From Streptomyces sp. LX-29 (GTDB lineage: Bacteria; Actinomycetota; Actinomycetes; Streptomycetales; Streptomycetaceae), in assembly GCF_029541745.1 (NCBI RefSeq), contig NZ_CP089746.1, forward strand, positions 1,116,001 through 1,180,000: a stretch of DNA of 64,000 nt, in the 5' to 3' direction. A program made the translations under genes and the position numbers. Under the pieces are notes generated by a model. It saw only the letters and a list, made by a program, of their open reading frames with translations. It had not been told where the DNA came from and searched no databases. Of this stretch, positions 36,891 to 45,491 are shown in pieces. How positions within the stretch are numbered: position 1 is the stretch's first letter; every line of letters starts with the position of its first letter.

Positions 36891-37434
36891 TCCTGCCCAG
36901 GCGCCATCCGGCGGGCCCACCCGCGGCGCCCGGTCCGCCCCAGCCGGCGCCTGAGCCACCCGTTCCTCGCGGTGACGCGAGACCCGACACCGCGAAACAC
37001 GGGACGACCGGAGCGGGAGCCGCCGGGAGTGAGCGAGGCCACGGTGGCCTTCCCCCGATGCCGGGGCGGAAGTCCGGACGGCACACCGCCGCGGCGGGAG
37101 TCCGGACGGCACACCGCCGCGGCGGCGTCCGCTGTGTGAGCAGCGGCCCCGGCCCTTGTCCTGCCCAGGCGCCATCCGGCGGGCCCACCCGCGGCCCCCG
37201 GCCCACCCCAGCCGGCGCCTGAGCCACCCGTTCCTCGCCCGGTGGGCCCACCCGCGGCCCCCGGCCCACCCCAGCCGGCGCCTGAGCCACCCGTTCCTCG
37301 CGGTGACGCGAGACCCGACCCCGCGAAACACGGGACGACCGGAGCGGGAGCCGCCGGGAGTGAGCGAGGCCACGGTGGCCTTCCCCCGACGCCGCGGCGG
37401 AAGTCCGGACGGCACACCGCCACGGCGGCGTCCG
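36861..37434. repeat. Two-copy 268-bp segmental duplication with nested tandem repeats
   Basis: The block starting CCGCTGTGTGAGCAGCGG at 36861 is repeated from 37129, offset 268 bp, and stays nearly identical to about 37434. Copy 2 has an internal 63-bp tandem duplication (heads near 37180 and 37243, unit containing GGCCCACCCGCGG) and copy 1 a 27-bp one (GTCCGGACGGCACACCGCC near 37074 and 37101). There is no convincing gene on either strand: all frames give Arg/Gly/Pro-rich shadows. It fills the rbpA-fxsA gap 36807-37519. Confidence 0.9.
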
Positions 37435-37519
37435 GAGGCCACGACCGCGCCGCGGGGCGACGGGTCGGCGCACCACCCGGCACCGCGGCCGGGTGACGAC
37501 GGCGGCGCCCCGCCAGGGG

Positions 37520-38125
37520 CTACCGCGTCAGCGGCGGGTCCTCGCGGCGCGGCGCGTCGGACCGCGGCTCGTCCCTGATCACCTCGCCCTGGACCACCTT
37601 GCCGTCCGGGCGGTGCATGCGCGCCTGCTGGAGGACGTCCTCGAGGCCGCCCGGCGTCGCGGCGCGCATGCGACGGTCCAGGGCGCGCTCCACCCGGCTG
37701 CGCAGCAGCGCCCGCGTCGGCGGGAACAGGCACAGCAGCCCGGCGACGTCGGACAGCAGTCCGGGGAGCATCAGCAGCAGGCCGCCGAGCATCGGCAGCG
37801 CGTTCCCGGAGGCCGAGCCCCCGGCGCCGCCGCGGCCGCTCCCCCGCTCGGTGCCGTCCTCCCGCAGGGCGGCGCCCGGCTGCTGGAACGACTCGGAGAG
37901 CGAGCGCCAGGCCCGCCGGCCCGCGCGCTTGATCACCACCGCCCCGAGCACCATGCCGGCGACCAGCAGCAGAAAGACGGTCAGCCCGCCGGCCGCCTCT
38001 CCCACCAGCATCAGCAGCCAGACCTCCAGCACCAGCCAGGCCGCCACGATCAGCGGCAGGAAGGTGCGGGTGCGCGAGCGCTGGGGGCGGGTCGGGCCTG
38101 TCTGGTGCGGGGTGCCGGTCGTCAT
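37520..38125 (-). CDS. fxsA: FxsA family membrane protein
   Basis: 201 residues. FLPLIVAAWLVLEVWLLMLVG and LTVFLLLVAGMVLGAVVIKRAG form the first two helices, followed after a Gly/Ser-rich loop by LPMLGGLLLMLPGLLSDVAG and the family signature LCLFPPTRALLRSR. FxsA is a cytoplasmic-membrane protein known in E. coli for modulating phage T7 exclusion; its role in actinomycetes is unknown. The C-terminal 55 residues are hydrophilic. ATG 38125 is divergent from the antiporter operon. Confidence 0.92.
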   Translation of the reverse strand: MTTGTPHQTGPTRPQRSRTRTFLPLIVAAWLVLEVWLLMLVGEAAGGLTVFLLLVAGMVLGAVVIKRAGRRAWRSLSESFQQPGAALREDGTERGSGRGGAGGSASGNALPMLGGLLLMLPGLLSDVAGLLCLFPPTRALLRSRVERALDRRMRAATPGGLEDVLQQARMHRPDGKVVQGEVIRDEPRSDAPRREDPPLTR

Positions 38126-38182
38126 GCCCCCAGTGTGCCTGGGCCGGGTGGGTCGATGCGTCTGAGGGGGCGGCATCTCCAC

Positions 38183-38290
38183 GTCCGGAACTCCGGGCCC
38201 CGTCCTCGTCCGGAACTCCCGGCACCGCCGCCGCCTCGTCCGGAACTCCGGGCACCGCCACCGCCTCGTCCGGAACTCCCGGCCCGCCAC
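38183..38290. repeat. Four-copy GTCCGGAACTCC tandem repeat, gap 38126-38432
   Basis: GTCCGGAACTCC followed by CGGC or GGGC occurs at 38183, 38208, 38238 and 38268 (spacings 25, 30, 30), separated by ACCGCCGCCGCC-like spacers. It lies upstream of both fxsA and the antiporter operon. The remainder of the gap (38291-38420) shows no gene. Confidence 0.85.
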
Positions 38291-38432
38291 CGCCTCCGCC
38301 GGGGGCACCCCTCCTCCAGGGGGCGCGGATCGCCGCGGCCCGGGTGGCCGGCACCGCGCGCCTCCCCGGTGCCGGCCACCCACCGCCCGTACGCTGCGGG
38401 CCAGGAAGCGGAGCTGCCACGGAGGTGCCGGG

Positions 38433-38609
38433 ATGACCGGTGTACTGACCGGCGCGCTGGAGATCGCCGCCTGGTGGGCCGCGCTGACCGCGCTGTGGCT
38501 GCTCCTCGTCGCCTCGCTGAGCCCGTTGGAGGCGGCGGTGGGCGCGGTCGCGGCACTGCCGGCCGCCGTCGCCGCCCGGGCCGCGCGCCGGGCGGTGGCC
38601 CGCCGGTGA
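38433..38609 (+). CDS. Short MrpE-like antiporter subunit
   Basis: 58 residues, too short for routine gene finding: MTGVLTGALEIAAWWAAL then a hydrophobic run TALWLLLVASLSPLEAAVGA ending in an Arg/Ala helix. It has two short membrane helices. GGAGG at 38421-38425 is seven bases before the ATG, and its stop overlaps the GTG of the MrpF-like gene, so it is clearly translated as the first cistron of the antiporter operon. Position matches subunit E of Mrp systems, but it is only about one third of the usual length; identity is inferred from context. Confidence 0.7.
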   Translation: MTGVLTGALEIAAWWAALTALWLLLVASLSPLEAAVGAVAALPAAVAARAARRAVARR

Positions 38610-39109
38610 GCGCGGCGGGCCCGTGCGCCATGGTCGCCCGTGCCGCCGGTGCCGTGGGCTCCGGCGCGCCCGTGGGCACCGCCGACGGGTGGCTGGCGGC
38701 CGCGCTGGTCCCGCTCGTGGCGCTCGGCCCGGTGCTGTGGCGCGTCGCGACCGGCGATCCGCTCCGCCGGCTGGTCGGCCTCAACCTCGCCGGTCTGCTG
38801 TGCTGCCTGTGCCTGCTGTTGGCGGCCCAGGGCTTCCGGCGGCCGTCGTATGTCGACGCGGCGCTAGTGCTGGCCGTTCTCGCGCCCGCCGGCACGCTGG
38901 TCTACGCACGCTTCCTGGACACCCTGCCGGGCTCGCGGTGGGTGCGCCGGACCGCCTGGCTGGGCGTGCCGGCCACCGTGCTGCCGCTGTGTGTGGCCGC
39001 AGGTCCCGGCCGGGCCGGCGGCAAACTCCTGCTGATCGGTGGCCTGCTGATGGCCGGTTCGCTGGTGACCAGCGTGGAGAGGGGTGGCCGGGAGTGGCGG
39101 ACGCGCTGA
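38606..39109 (+). CDS. MrpF-like cation/proton antiporter subunit
   Basis: 167 residues with five or so helices. GDPLRRLVGLNLAGLLCCLC and PSYVDAALVLAVLAPAGTLV are the MrpF/PhaF core (normally about 90 residues). The C-terminal 60 residues add two helices (VPATVLPLCVAAG, KLLLIGGLLMAGSLVTSV) in the place of subunit G, though the MrpG signature RLPDxYxRLHA is not visible. GTG 38606 overlaps the previous stop; an ATG at 38630 is an alternative. Part of a six-gene operon. Confidence 0.75.
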   Translation: MSAAGPCAMVARAAGAVGSGAPVGTADGWLAAALVPLVALGPVLWRVATGDPLRRLVGLNLAGLLCCLCLLLAAQGFRRPSYVDAALVLAVLAPAGTLVYARFLDTLPGSRWVRRTAWLGVPATVLPLCVAAGPGRAGGKLLLIGGLLMAGSLVTSVERGGREWRTR

Positions 39110-39423
39110 TCGTGGTGGCCCTGGTCCTGGTGGCGGCCGCCGCGACCGCGGCGGTGCTCAACCGGGACCCGCTGCGCCAGGTGCCCGTGCTCTCCTTCCT
39201 CGGGCTGACGCTGACGCTGCTGTTCCTCTTCGTCCAGGCCCCGGACGTGGCGCTGTCCCAGCTGGCCGTGGGCTCGGCGGTGACCCCGCTGATGATCCTG
39301 CTGGCGGTGCGGAAGGTCCGGCGGGCCGGCCGCGAGGACGGGCCGCGGGGCGCGGCGCCGCAGGACCCGTCGCCCGACGGGGACCGCGGCGGCCGGCGCC
39401 ACCTCCGAGGGCCCGAGCGATGA
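39094..39423 (+). CDS. DUF4040/MbhD-like antiporter subunit
   Basis: 109 residues. Two to three helices with LRQVPVLSFLGLTLTLLFLF and QAPDVALSQLAVGSAVTPLM, the conserved APDVA-TE/Q signature of the MbhD (DUF4040) domain that in classical Mrp systems forms part of the MrpA C-terminus. GTG 39094 gives the right N-terminus and overlaps the preceding gene by 16 bp. The C-terminal 30 residues are hydrophilic and non-conserved. Its stop overlaps the next start (ATGA). Confidence 0.85.
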   Translation: MADALIVVALVLVAAAATAAVLNRDPLRQVPVLSFLGLTLTLLFLFVQAPDVALSQLAVGSAVTPLMILLAVRKVRRAGREDGPRGAAPQDPSPDGDRGGRRHLRGPER

Positions 39424-40175
39424 CCTCGCGCGGCCGGCTGTGGCTCTTCCTGGCCGGGGCGGCCGCCCTGGCGGCCCTACTGGCCCTCGCCTGCCTCCGA
39501 CTGCCGCCCTTCGGCGGCCCGCACCATCCGTACGGCGAGAGCGCCGTGGCCGCGGCGCTGCGCCGGCACACCGCCAACGTCGTCTCCTTCGTCAACTTCG
39601 ACCTGCGCGCCCTGGACACCCTCGGCGAGGAGACCATCCTGTTCGCCGCCGTGGTGGGCACCGTGGTGCTGCTGCGGCAGACCGCCGACGAGCACCGCGA
39701 GGAGCCGGAGCCGGCGCGCGTCCCGGCCGGGATCCGCTGGTTCGGCACGCTGATGCTGCCGGTGACGCTCCTCATCGGGCTGTATGTCATCGCGCACGGG
39801 CCGGTCAGCCCCGGCGGCGGCTTCCAGGGCGGGGTGGTCGCCGCCACCGCGCTGCACCTGCTCTACATCGCCGTCGACTACCGCGCGCTGGAGCGGATCC
39901 GGCCGGTCGGGCTGTACGAGGTCGGGGACGCGGCCGGGGAGGCCGCGTACGTGATCACCGGGCTGGCGGGGGTGCTGGCGGGCGCGGCCTTCCTCGCCAA
40001 CGTGCTGCCGCCGGGCGAGTTCGGCACGGTGGCCTCCGGCGGCACGGTCGTCGTCCTCAACGCCGCCGTGGGCATGGAGGTCGGCTGCGCCGTGGTGGTG
40101 TTGCTGGCCCGGTTCCTGGACCAGGCGGTGGAGATCGAGGAGTCCTCGGACCCGGCGGAGAGGGATCGCGCATGA
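39420..40175 (+). CDS. MrpB-type subunit with N-terminal MbhE-like part
   Basis: 251 residues. The N-terminal 90 residues (one helix, then AALRRHTANVVSFVNFDLRA and LDTLGEETILFAAVVGTVVL) correspond to the MbhE segment of MrpA; the rest (WFGTLMLPVTLLIGLYVIAH, GPVSPGGGFQGGVVAATALH) is the MnhB domain with its conserved HGxxSPGGGFQGG motif. So it joins two functions that are separate in many systems. Overlaps both neighbours by four bases (ATGA), implying tight coupling. Part of a membrane cation/proton antiporter complex. Confidence 0.9.
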   Translation: MTSRGRLWLFLAGAAALAALLALACLRLPPFGGPHHPYGESAVAAALRRHTANVVSFVNFDLRALDTLGEETILFAAVVGTVVLLRQTADEHREEPEPARVPAGIRWFGTLMLPVTLLIGLYVIAHGPVSPGGGFQGGVVAATALHLLYIAVDYRALERIRPVGLYEVGDAAGEAAYVITGLAGVLAGAAFLANVLPPGEFGTVASGGTVVVLNAAVGMEVGCAVVVLLARFLDQAVEIEESSDPAERDRA

Positions 40176-40516
40176 CGGTGCTGCCGTACCTGGTCGCCTG
40201 CTGGATCTTCCTGGTCGGCTGCTACGGGCTGGTGACCAGCCGTGACCTCATCCACGCGGTGGGCTGTCTCGCCGTCACCCAGTCCTCGACCTATGTGCTG
40301 CTGCTCGCCGTCGGCTACCGGCGCGACGGCACCGCCCCGGTCTTCTCCGACGCCCCCACCGACGCCCCGGTGGTCGATCCGGTGGTCCAGGCGCTGGCCC
40401 TCACCGACATCGTGGTCGGCGCGACCGTCACCGCGCTGCTCCTCGCGCTGGTGATCCAGTTGCGGAAGCGGCACGGGACGGTGGACCCCGACTCCCTCTC
40501 CGAGCTCAAGGGCTGA
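40172..40516 (+). CDS. MrpC/NuoK-like antiporter subunit
   Basis: 114 residues with three helices, homologous to NuoK of complex I: YLVACWIFLVGCYGLVTSRD, AVGCLAVTQSSTYVLLLAVG and ALALTDIVVGATVTALLLAL. PVVDPVVQALALTDIVVG is a strong MrpC signature. Starts at ATG 40172 overlapping the previous stop. The following gene is 15 bp away. Confidence 0.92.
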   Translation: MTVLPYLVACWIFLVGCYGLVTSRDLIHAVGCLAVTQSSTYVLLLAVGYRRDGTAPVFSDAPTDAPVVDPVVQALALTDIVVGATVTALLLALVIQLRKRHGTVDPDSLSELKG

Positions 40517-40531
40517 CGGAGGGCCGGGCCG

Positions 40532-42376
40532 ATGGACTCCACGAGACTGCTGCCGCTGGTGGTCGCGGTGCCGCTGCTGGGGGCGGCCGTGCTGGTGGCG
40601 GCCGGCCGGCTGCTGCCGCGGACCGCCTCCGACGCCGTCGGCTGCGGCTTCGCGGCCACCACGGCCGTGCTGACGCTGCTCGCCGCCCGGCACCCGGGCG
40701 CCGAGTGGCTGGGCGGCTGGGGGCCGGGGTCGGGCGGAGTGGGCATCGTCCTCGTCGGCGACCCGATCGGGCTGGGGCTCGCGGCGCTGGTCTCCTTCCT
40801 CGTCACCGCCGTCCTGGTCTACTCCTGGCGGTACTTCGAGGAGCCGCCGCGCGGCCACGGCGGCTCGTTCCCCGCGCTGATCCTGCTCTTCCAGGCGGGC
40901 ATGTGCGGCTTCGCCCTCACCGGGGACCTGTTCAACGCCTTCGTCTTCTTCGAGCTGATGGGGGTCGTCGCGTACGCGCTCACGGGCTACCGGGTCGAGG
41001 AGCCGCGGCCGCTCCAGGGTGCGCTCGCCTTCGGCCTGGTCAACTCGCTGGGCGCCTACTGCGCGCTGCTGGGCATCGTCCTGCTGTACGCGCGCACCGG
41101 GGAGCTCGGGCTGGCCCGGATCGGGCGGCGGCTGGACGCCGGCGCGGGTGGCGGCCCGGACGCGCTGGTGCTGACCGCCTTCGCGCTGGTGCTCTGCGGG
41201 CTGTTGGTGAAGGCCGCCGCCGTGCCCTTCCACTTCTGGCTCCCGGACGCGCACGCGGTGGCCCCGACACCGGTCTGCATGCTGCTGTCGGGGGTGATGG
41301 TGGAGCTCGGGGTGTACGGCGTGGGGCGGGTCTACTGGACCGTGTTCGCCGGCCCCGGCGGCGTCCCGCACCCCGCCTTCACCCGCACCCTGGTGACCAT
41401 CGGCGTCGCGACCGCGTTGCTCGGTGCGGTCATGTGCTGGCTCCAGCGCCACCTCAAGCGGCTGCTGGCCTTCTCGACCGTGGCGCACACGGGGCTGTTC
41501 CTGGTCGGCCTGGGGGTGCTGAGCCGGGAGGGGACGGCCGGGGTGGCGCTGTACGTCCTCGGGCACGCCGGCGCCAAGGCCGCCCTGTTCGCCTGCGCCG
41601 GCATCCTGCTGGACCGCTACGCCTCGGTCGACGAGCACGAGCTCTACGGCCGGGCCCGCGAGCTGCCGCTCAGCGGCGGGCTGTTCCTCGTGGGCGGGCT
41701 GGCACTGGCCGGGCTGCCGCCCTTCGGCACGGGGCTGGGCAAGGCCGTGGCGGAGGAAGCGGCCGGGCACCTCGCCGGTTGGCTGCCCGCCGTCTTCGTC
41801 CTGGTGTCGGCCGTCACCGGCGGCGCGGTCCTCCGGGCCGGTCTGCGGGTGTTCGCGGGGGCCGGCCGGGAGCCGAGTGGCAGGCGGGAGGCCGGTGCGG
41901 GGCCGGGCGACGGGCGGCCGGCGGCGCCGGGTGCCGGCGACGGGGCGGAGGGCCCGGAGACCCGGGGCGAACACGAGCAGCCGGAGACCGGGGGCCGGCT
42001 GGGGCGCATCCCGGTCACCATGACGGCCGTGCCGTGCGCGCTGCTGGCCGGCTCGCTGGCGGTCGGCGTGATCCCGGCGCTGGCGGCCGGCGCGGGCCGG
42101 GAGGTGGTGCTGGGCGTACGTCAGGCCGCCGAACCGGCGCCCGTGCCGCCGCCCCACTGGTCGACCGTCGGTGTCCTGCTGGGCCTGGTCTCCGCCGGTC
42201 TGGCCGTCGCGCTCGCCGTGCTGGCGGTCTGCCGTCCGGTGACCACTCCCGGTGTCGCGGCCCGGCTGCTGACGCCGCTCCGGCGCCTCCAGTCCGGGCA
42301 CATCGGCGACTACGTCGCCTGGCTGATCGCCGGGATCGTGCTGATCGCGGCGCTGGCCGGGCCCGGGCCGTGGTGA
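40532..42376 (+). CDS. MrpD-type proton-conducting antiporter subunit
   Basis: 614 residues, about 14 helices, related to NuoM/NuoN of complex [20 protein letters not shown] holds the conserved TM5 Glu, and [20 protein letters not shown] the TM7 Lys and the HxxH region of the proton channel; the sequence [18 protein letters not shown] carries the TM8-like His. A Gly/Glu-rich hydrophilic loop (about residues 440-495) is longer than usual. It is the only large proton-conducting subunit in the operon, as no MrpA is present. Last gene of the operon. Confidence 0.92.
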   Translation: MDSTRLLPLVVAVPLLGAAVLVAAGRLLPRTASDAVGCGFAATTAVLTLLAARHPGAEWLGGWGPGSGGVGIVLVGDPIGLGLAALVSFLVTAVLVYSWRYFEEPPRGHGGSFPALILLFQAGMCGFALTGDLFNAFVFFELMGVVAYALTGYRVEEPRPLQGALAFGLVNSLGAYCALLGIVLLYARTGELGLARIGRRLDAGAGGGPDALVLTAFALVLCGLLVKAAAVPFHFWLPDAHAVAPTPVCMLLSGVMVELGVYGVGRVYWTVFAGPGGVPHPAFTRTLVTIGVATALLGAVMCWLQRHLKRLLAFSTVAHTGLFLVGLGVLSREGTAGVALYVLGHAGAKAALFACAGILLDRYASVDEHELYGRARELPLSGGLFLVGGLALAGLPPFGTGLGKAVAEEAAGHLAGWLPAVFVLVSAVTGGAVLRAGLRVFAGAGREPSGRREAGAGPGDGRPAAPGAGDGAEGPETRGEHEQPETGGRLGRIPVTMTAVPCALLAGSLAVGVIPALAAGAGREVVLGVRQAAEPAPVPPPHWSTVGVLLGLVSAGLAVALAVLAVCRPVTTPGVAARLLTPLRRLQSGHIGDYVAWLIAGIVLIAALAGPGPW

Positions 42377-42463
42377 GGCCGCGGATGGCGCCCCGGGGCG
42401 GGGAGGCGGGCGGCGCGCCGCGCTCCCCGACGGCGGACGGTCAGCGGCGTCCGTCGGCGGTCC

Positions 42464-43237
42464 TCACGACGACTGCTCGCGGCCCAGCACCTTGTTGACG
42501 CGGGAGGAGACGCCCCAGGAGGTGACCCGCCACAGCGCCTCGGCGACGATGTCACGGCTCATCTTGCTGTCGCCGCGCTCGCGCTCCACGAAGGTGATGG
42601 GGACCTCGACGACGGTGAAGCCGGCCTTGATGGACCGCCAGGCGAGGTCGACCTGGAAGCAGTAGCCCTGCGAGGCGACGGCGTCCATGCCCAGCCCCTC
42701 CAGGGTCTCGCGGCGGAACGCCCGGAAGCCGCCGGTGACGTCCCGGACCGGCACGTCCAGCAGGAGCCGGGAGTAGGTGCTGCCGCCGCGGGAGAGGAAC
42801 TCGCGGTGCTTGGGCCAGTTGACCACGCGGCCGCCGGGCACCCAGCGCGACCCCAGCACCAGGTCGGCGTTGCGCAGCGCGATGAGCAGCCGGGGCAGTT
42901 CCTCGGGCTGGTGTGAGCCGTCGGCGTCCATCTCGACCAGGACGCCGTAGTCGTGCTCGATGCCCCAGCGGAAGCCGGCGAGGTAGGCGGCGCCGAGGCC
43001 CTCCTTGCCCTTGCGGTGCAGGACGTGGACCTGCTTGTCCTCGGCCGCGAGCTCATCGGCGATCTTTCCGGTGCCGTCCGGGCTGTTGTCGTCGGCGACC
43101 AGGATGTCCGCCTCGGGCACCGCGGTCCGTACCCGTTCGACGATCGGCTTGATGTTCTCCGCCTCGTTGTAGGTCGGAATGATCACCAAGACCGTGCCGA
43201 GCGGACCGAATGTCCGCTGACCGCCGTCGTCGCTCAC
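42464..43237 (-). CDS. ppm: Polyprenol-phosphate mannosyltransferase
   Basis: 257 residues, GT2 family. VLVIIPTYNEAENIKPIVER, VADDNSPDGTG and EMDADGSHQPEELP (DxD metal site) are the conserved motifs; VTGGFRAFRRETLE follows. It makes polyprenyl-phosphate-mannose, the mannosyl donor for protein O-glycosylation and lipoglycans in actinomycetes. No C-terminal membrane helices are present, as in other streptomycete Ppm proteins. The GTG start at 43237 overlaps the lnt stop by four bases; in Mycobacterium tuberculosis the two are fused in one protein. Confidence 0.95.
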   Translation of the reverse strand: MSDDGGQRTFGPLGTVLVIIPTYNEAENIKPIVERVRTAVPEADILVADDNSPDGTGKIADELAAEDKQVHVLHRKGKEGLGAAYLAGFRWGIEHDYGVLVEMDADGSHQPEELPRLLIALRNADLVLGSRWVPGGRVVNWPKHREFLSRGGSTYSRLLLDVPVRDVTGGFRAFRRETLEGLGMDAVASQGYCFQVDLAWRSIKAGFTVVEVPITFVERERGDSKMSRDIVAEALWRVTSWGVSSRVNKVLGREQSS

Positions 43238-44892
43238 GTGTGCTGCCCCTTCATATCCGTACGTCCTCGACGGCTCAACATGATCGCAGCCGCGCAGGAC
43301 AGAACGCCCACCATAGCGAGGACCCACTCGGGCTTCGCACCGACGCGGTCGGCGACGGTGATGTCGTCACGCAGGGGGATGCGCGCGGTGAGCACGTCCT
43401 GGGTGAATTCCGCCGTCCGCTGCTGGACGGTGCCGTCCGGGGCGACGACGGCGCTGATGCCGCTGGGGGCCGCGGTGACCACCGCGCGGCCGTGTTCGAT
43501 GGCGCGCAGCTTGGACATGACCAGCTGCTGCTCGGGCTGGCCGCTGCGGCCGTAGGTGGCGTTGTTGGTCTGGATGACCAGCGCGCGGGCGCCGGCGTTG
43601 ACGGTGTCCCGAACGATCTCGTCGTAGGCCACCTCGAAGCAGATCACATCGCCGAGCCGGGCCGGGCCGAGCTGGAGCACGCCGGAGTGGTCGCCGGGGT
43701 AGAAGTCGCGCGGGACCCGCTGCAGCCGGGAGATGACCTTGCTGAGCTGGGCGCGGAACGGCACGTACTCGCCGAACGGCACCGGGTGCTGCTTGGTGTA
43801 CGAGGCGCCGGGACCGGTCTTCGGGTCCCAGACGATGCCCTGGTTGAAGACGTACCCCGGCTTGTCGGGGTGGTCGACGAGCGCGCCGACCAGCACCGGC
43901 ACGCCGATGGCCTTGACCGCCTCGTCGATCCGGTCGTACGCCTCCCGGTACTGGAAGGGGTCCAGGTCGGAGGCGTTCTCCGGCCAGATCACCAGGTCCG
44001 GCCGGTCCGCGCGGCCGGCCTTGACGTCCTCGGCCAGCTTCAGGGTGGCCTCGACGTGGTTGTTGAGGATCTTCATCGGGCGCCCGAGGAAGTCCATGCC
44101 GGGCTGCTGGACGTTGCCCTGGACGACGGCGATGTCGACGGTGTCGTCGGCGTCGGTCGGGATCGGCACGGCGTACCCGGCCCCGGTGACGGCGGCGGCG
44201 AGCGCCACCGCTCCGGCGGCCGGCAGCGCGGTGCGCGCGGCCAGCCGGCCCCGCATCCGCCAGCAGACGAGGGCGGCGGCGGCCAGCAGGGTGCCGGTGA
44301 GGGCGACCGCGAAGGTGACCAGCGGGGCACCGCCCAGCGCGGCCAGCGGGGTGTAGGGCGAGCCGGTGTTGGCGAAGGCCAACCGGCCCCAGGGGAAGCC
44401 GCCGAACGGCGTGCGGTCACGCGCCCACTCCTGCGCCACCCACAGGCACGCCCCCCACAGCGGCCACGCGGGCAGCCGGGAGACGAGCGCCAGCCCGGCG
44501 CCCATCGCCACCAGGAAGAGCGACTCGATGAGGGAGAGGCCCACCACGGCGTCCCAGCCGACGACGTTCAGCCACTTCAGGAGCACCACGAAGAACGGCA
44601 GCCCGAAGGCGAAACCGGTCCAGGCCCCCTGTCGCGCGGTCCTGCCGCGGGTCAGCAGGGACAGCGCGGCCACGGCGAGCAGCGACAGCGGCCACAGCCC
44701 GTAGGGCGGGAAGGCGAGGCCCAGGGCCACGCCCGCGGCCGCGGCCAGGGCGCTGCGCCGCCACTCCCGGCGCCCCCAGCCGGCCAGTCGCTGCCGGCGG
44801 GTGGGCCGCGGCTCGTCGGCAGCCGCCACGGCGGGCGCCTGGGGCGCGCCGGAGGTGGCGGTGTCGGCGGTGGTCTCGGAACCCGATGGCAC
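43234..44892 (-). CDS. lnt: Apolipoprotein N-acyltransferase
   Basis: 552 residues. Eight or so membrane helices in the N-terminal half and last region flank a nitrilase domain (residues about 245-500). The catalytic triad is visible: Glu in LVIWPENASD, Lys near KQHPVPFGEYVP and Cys in GDVICFEVAYDEIV. It N-acylates the lipidated Cys of lipoproteins on the outer face of the membrane. GTG 44892 has GGAAGG upstream; the hydrophilic N-terminus of about 60 residues is typical for actinomycetes. Coupled to ppm downstream. Confidence 0.94.
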   Translation of the reverse strand: MPSGSETTADTATSGAPQAPAVAAADEPRPTRRQRLAGWGRREWRRSALAAAAGVALGLAFPPYGLWPLSLLAVAALSLLTRGRTARQGAWTGFAFGLPFFVVLLKWLNVVGWDAVVGLSLIESLFLVAMGAGLALVSRLPAWPLWGACLWVAQEWARDRTPFGGFPWGRLAFANTGSPYTPLAALGGAPLVTFAVALTGTLLAAAALVCWRMRGRLAARTALPAAGAVALAAAVTGAGYAVPIPTDADDTVDIAVVQGNVQQPGMDFLGRPMKILNNHVEATLKLAEDVKAGRADRPDLVIWPENASDLDPFQYREAYDRIDEAVKAIGVPVLVGALVDHPDKPGYVFNQGIVWDPKTGPGASYTKQHPVPFGEYVPFRAQLSKVISRLQRVPRDFYPGDHSGVLQLGPARLGDVICFEVAYDEIVRDTVNAGARALVIQTNNATYGRSGQPEQQLVMSKLRAIEHGRAVVTAAPSGISAVVAPDGTVQQRTAEFTQDVLTARIPLRDDITVADRVGAKPEWVLAMVGVLSCAAAIMLSRRGRTDMKGQHT

Positions 44893-45491
44893 GGTCGCGG
44901 CCTTCCTGCAGGTCGTGCGGTGGTGAGGTGACCGTACAACGCGCGGCGAGTGATGTGTCCCCGGGGTGAGCAACGCGTGAGCACGGCTGAGGGTTCCGTG
45001 GCGCGCCCCTCGCGGGGCCGGTGCGCCCCGTGGGGGCCGCGCCGCGGGGGGCGGCACCGCGGCGGTCGGCGGACCTATCCGTGCTCAGGGTATCGGCGGG
45101 ATGGGGGCCCGGCGCCCTTCGGGCCGACCTGGGACCCGCTGGCTGCGGGTCGACCGAGAGCCGTTGTCTACTGAACGTCCGGGCCCCTCCCGGGTCGCAC
45201 CTGCCGACCCGGTGATCCCTTCCTCGCCCCCGTGCGCTGGACCTGGCTCCCTGTGGCGGCGTGCCGGCTCGGCACGCCGCCCATGGCCCAGCGGCGTTCG
45301 ACGACTGCGTGAAGACTCTCCGGTCGGACGTCCCGTGGTGGACCCGGCCGAACCTACCGGCCGCCGACCACACCCTGTCAACAGCCGCACGACCTGCGCC
45401 GTTTCCCCAAATGAGCAGGTCAGTACGGACAGCCTCGGAGGCCGAAGACCGGCCGAGGGCCGATCGTTCGGCGGTACGGGGCGGGGTGGCG
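44893..45491. other. Gene-free region upstream of lnt
   Basis: About 600 bp between the lnt start and the amidohydrolase stop, both on the minus strand. It should contain the lnt promoter and the amidohydrolase terminator (hairpin at 45255-45281). I see no credible CDS: the open frames lack ribosome sites and Streptomyces-like codon bias is inconsistent. No tRNA-like fold was recognised. Confidence 0.5.
45255..45281. terminator. Perfect hairpin, probable terminator
   Basis: GGCGGCGTGCCG-GCT-CGGCACGCCGCC is a 12-bp perfect stem with a 3-nt loop, about 210 bp downstream of the amidohydrolase stop in its transcription direction. It has no T tract, which is usual in Streptomyces. Confidence 0.55.

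Noticed and set aside
36888..37578. Repeated open frames inside the 268-bp duplication (MSCPGAIRRAHPR start in both copies)
   Set aside because: All six frames of the repeat stay open because of GC content. No ribosome site precedes the ATGs and the translation has no fold-like pattern.
42431..42458. Hairpin-like CGGACG/CGTCCG pairing between the MrpD and ppm genes
   Set aside because: The stem is short with mismatches and an 8-nt loop; not strong enough to call a terminator.
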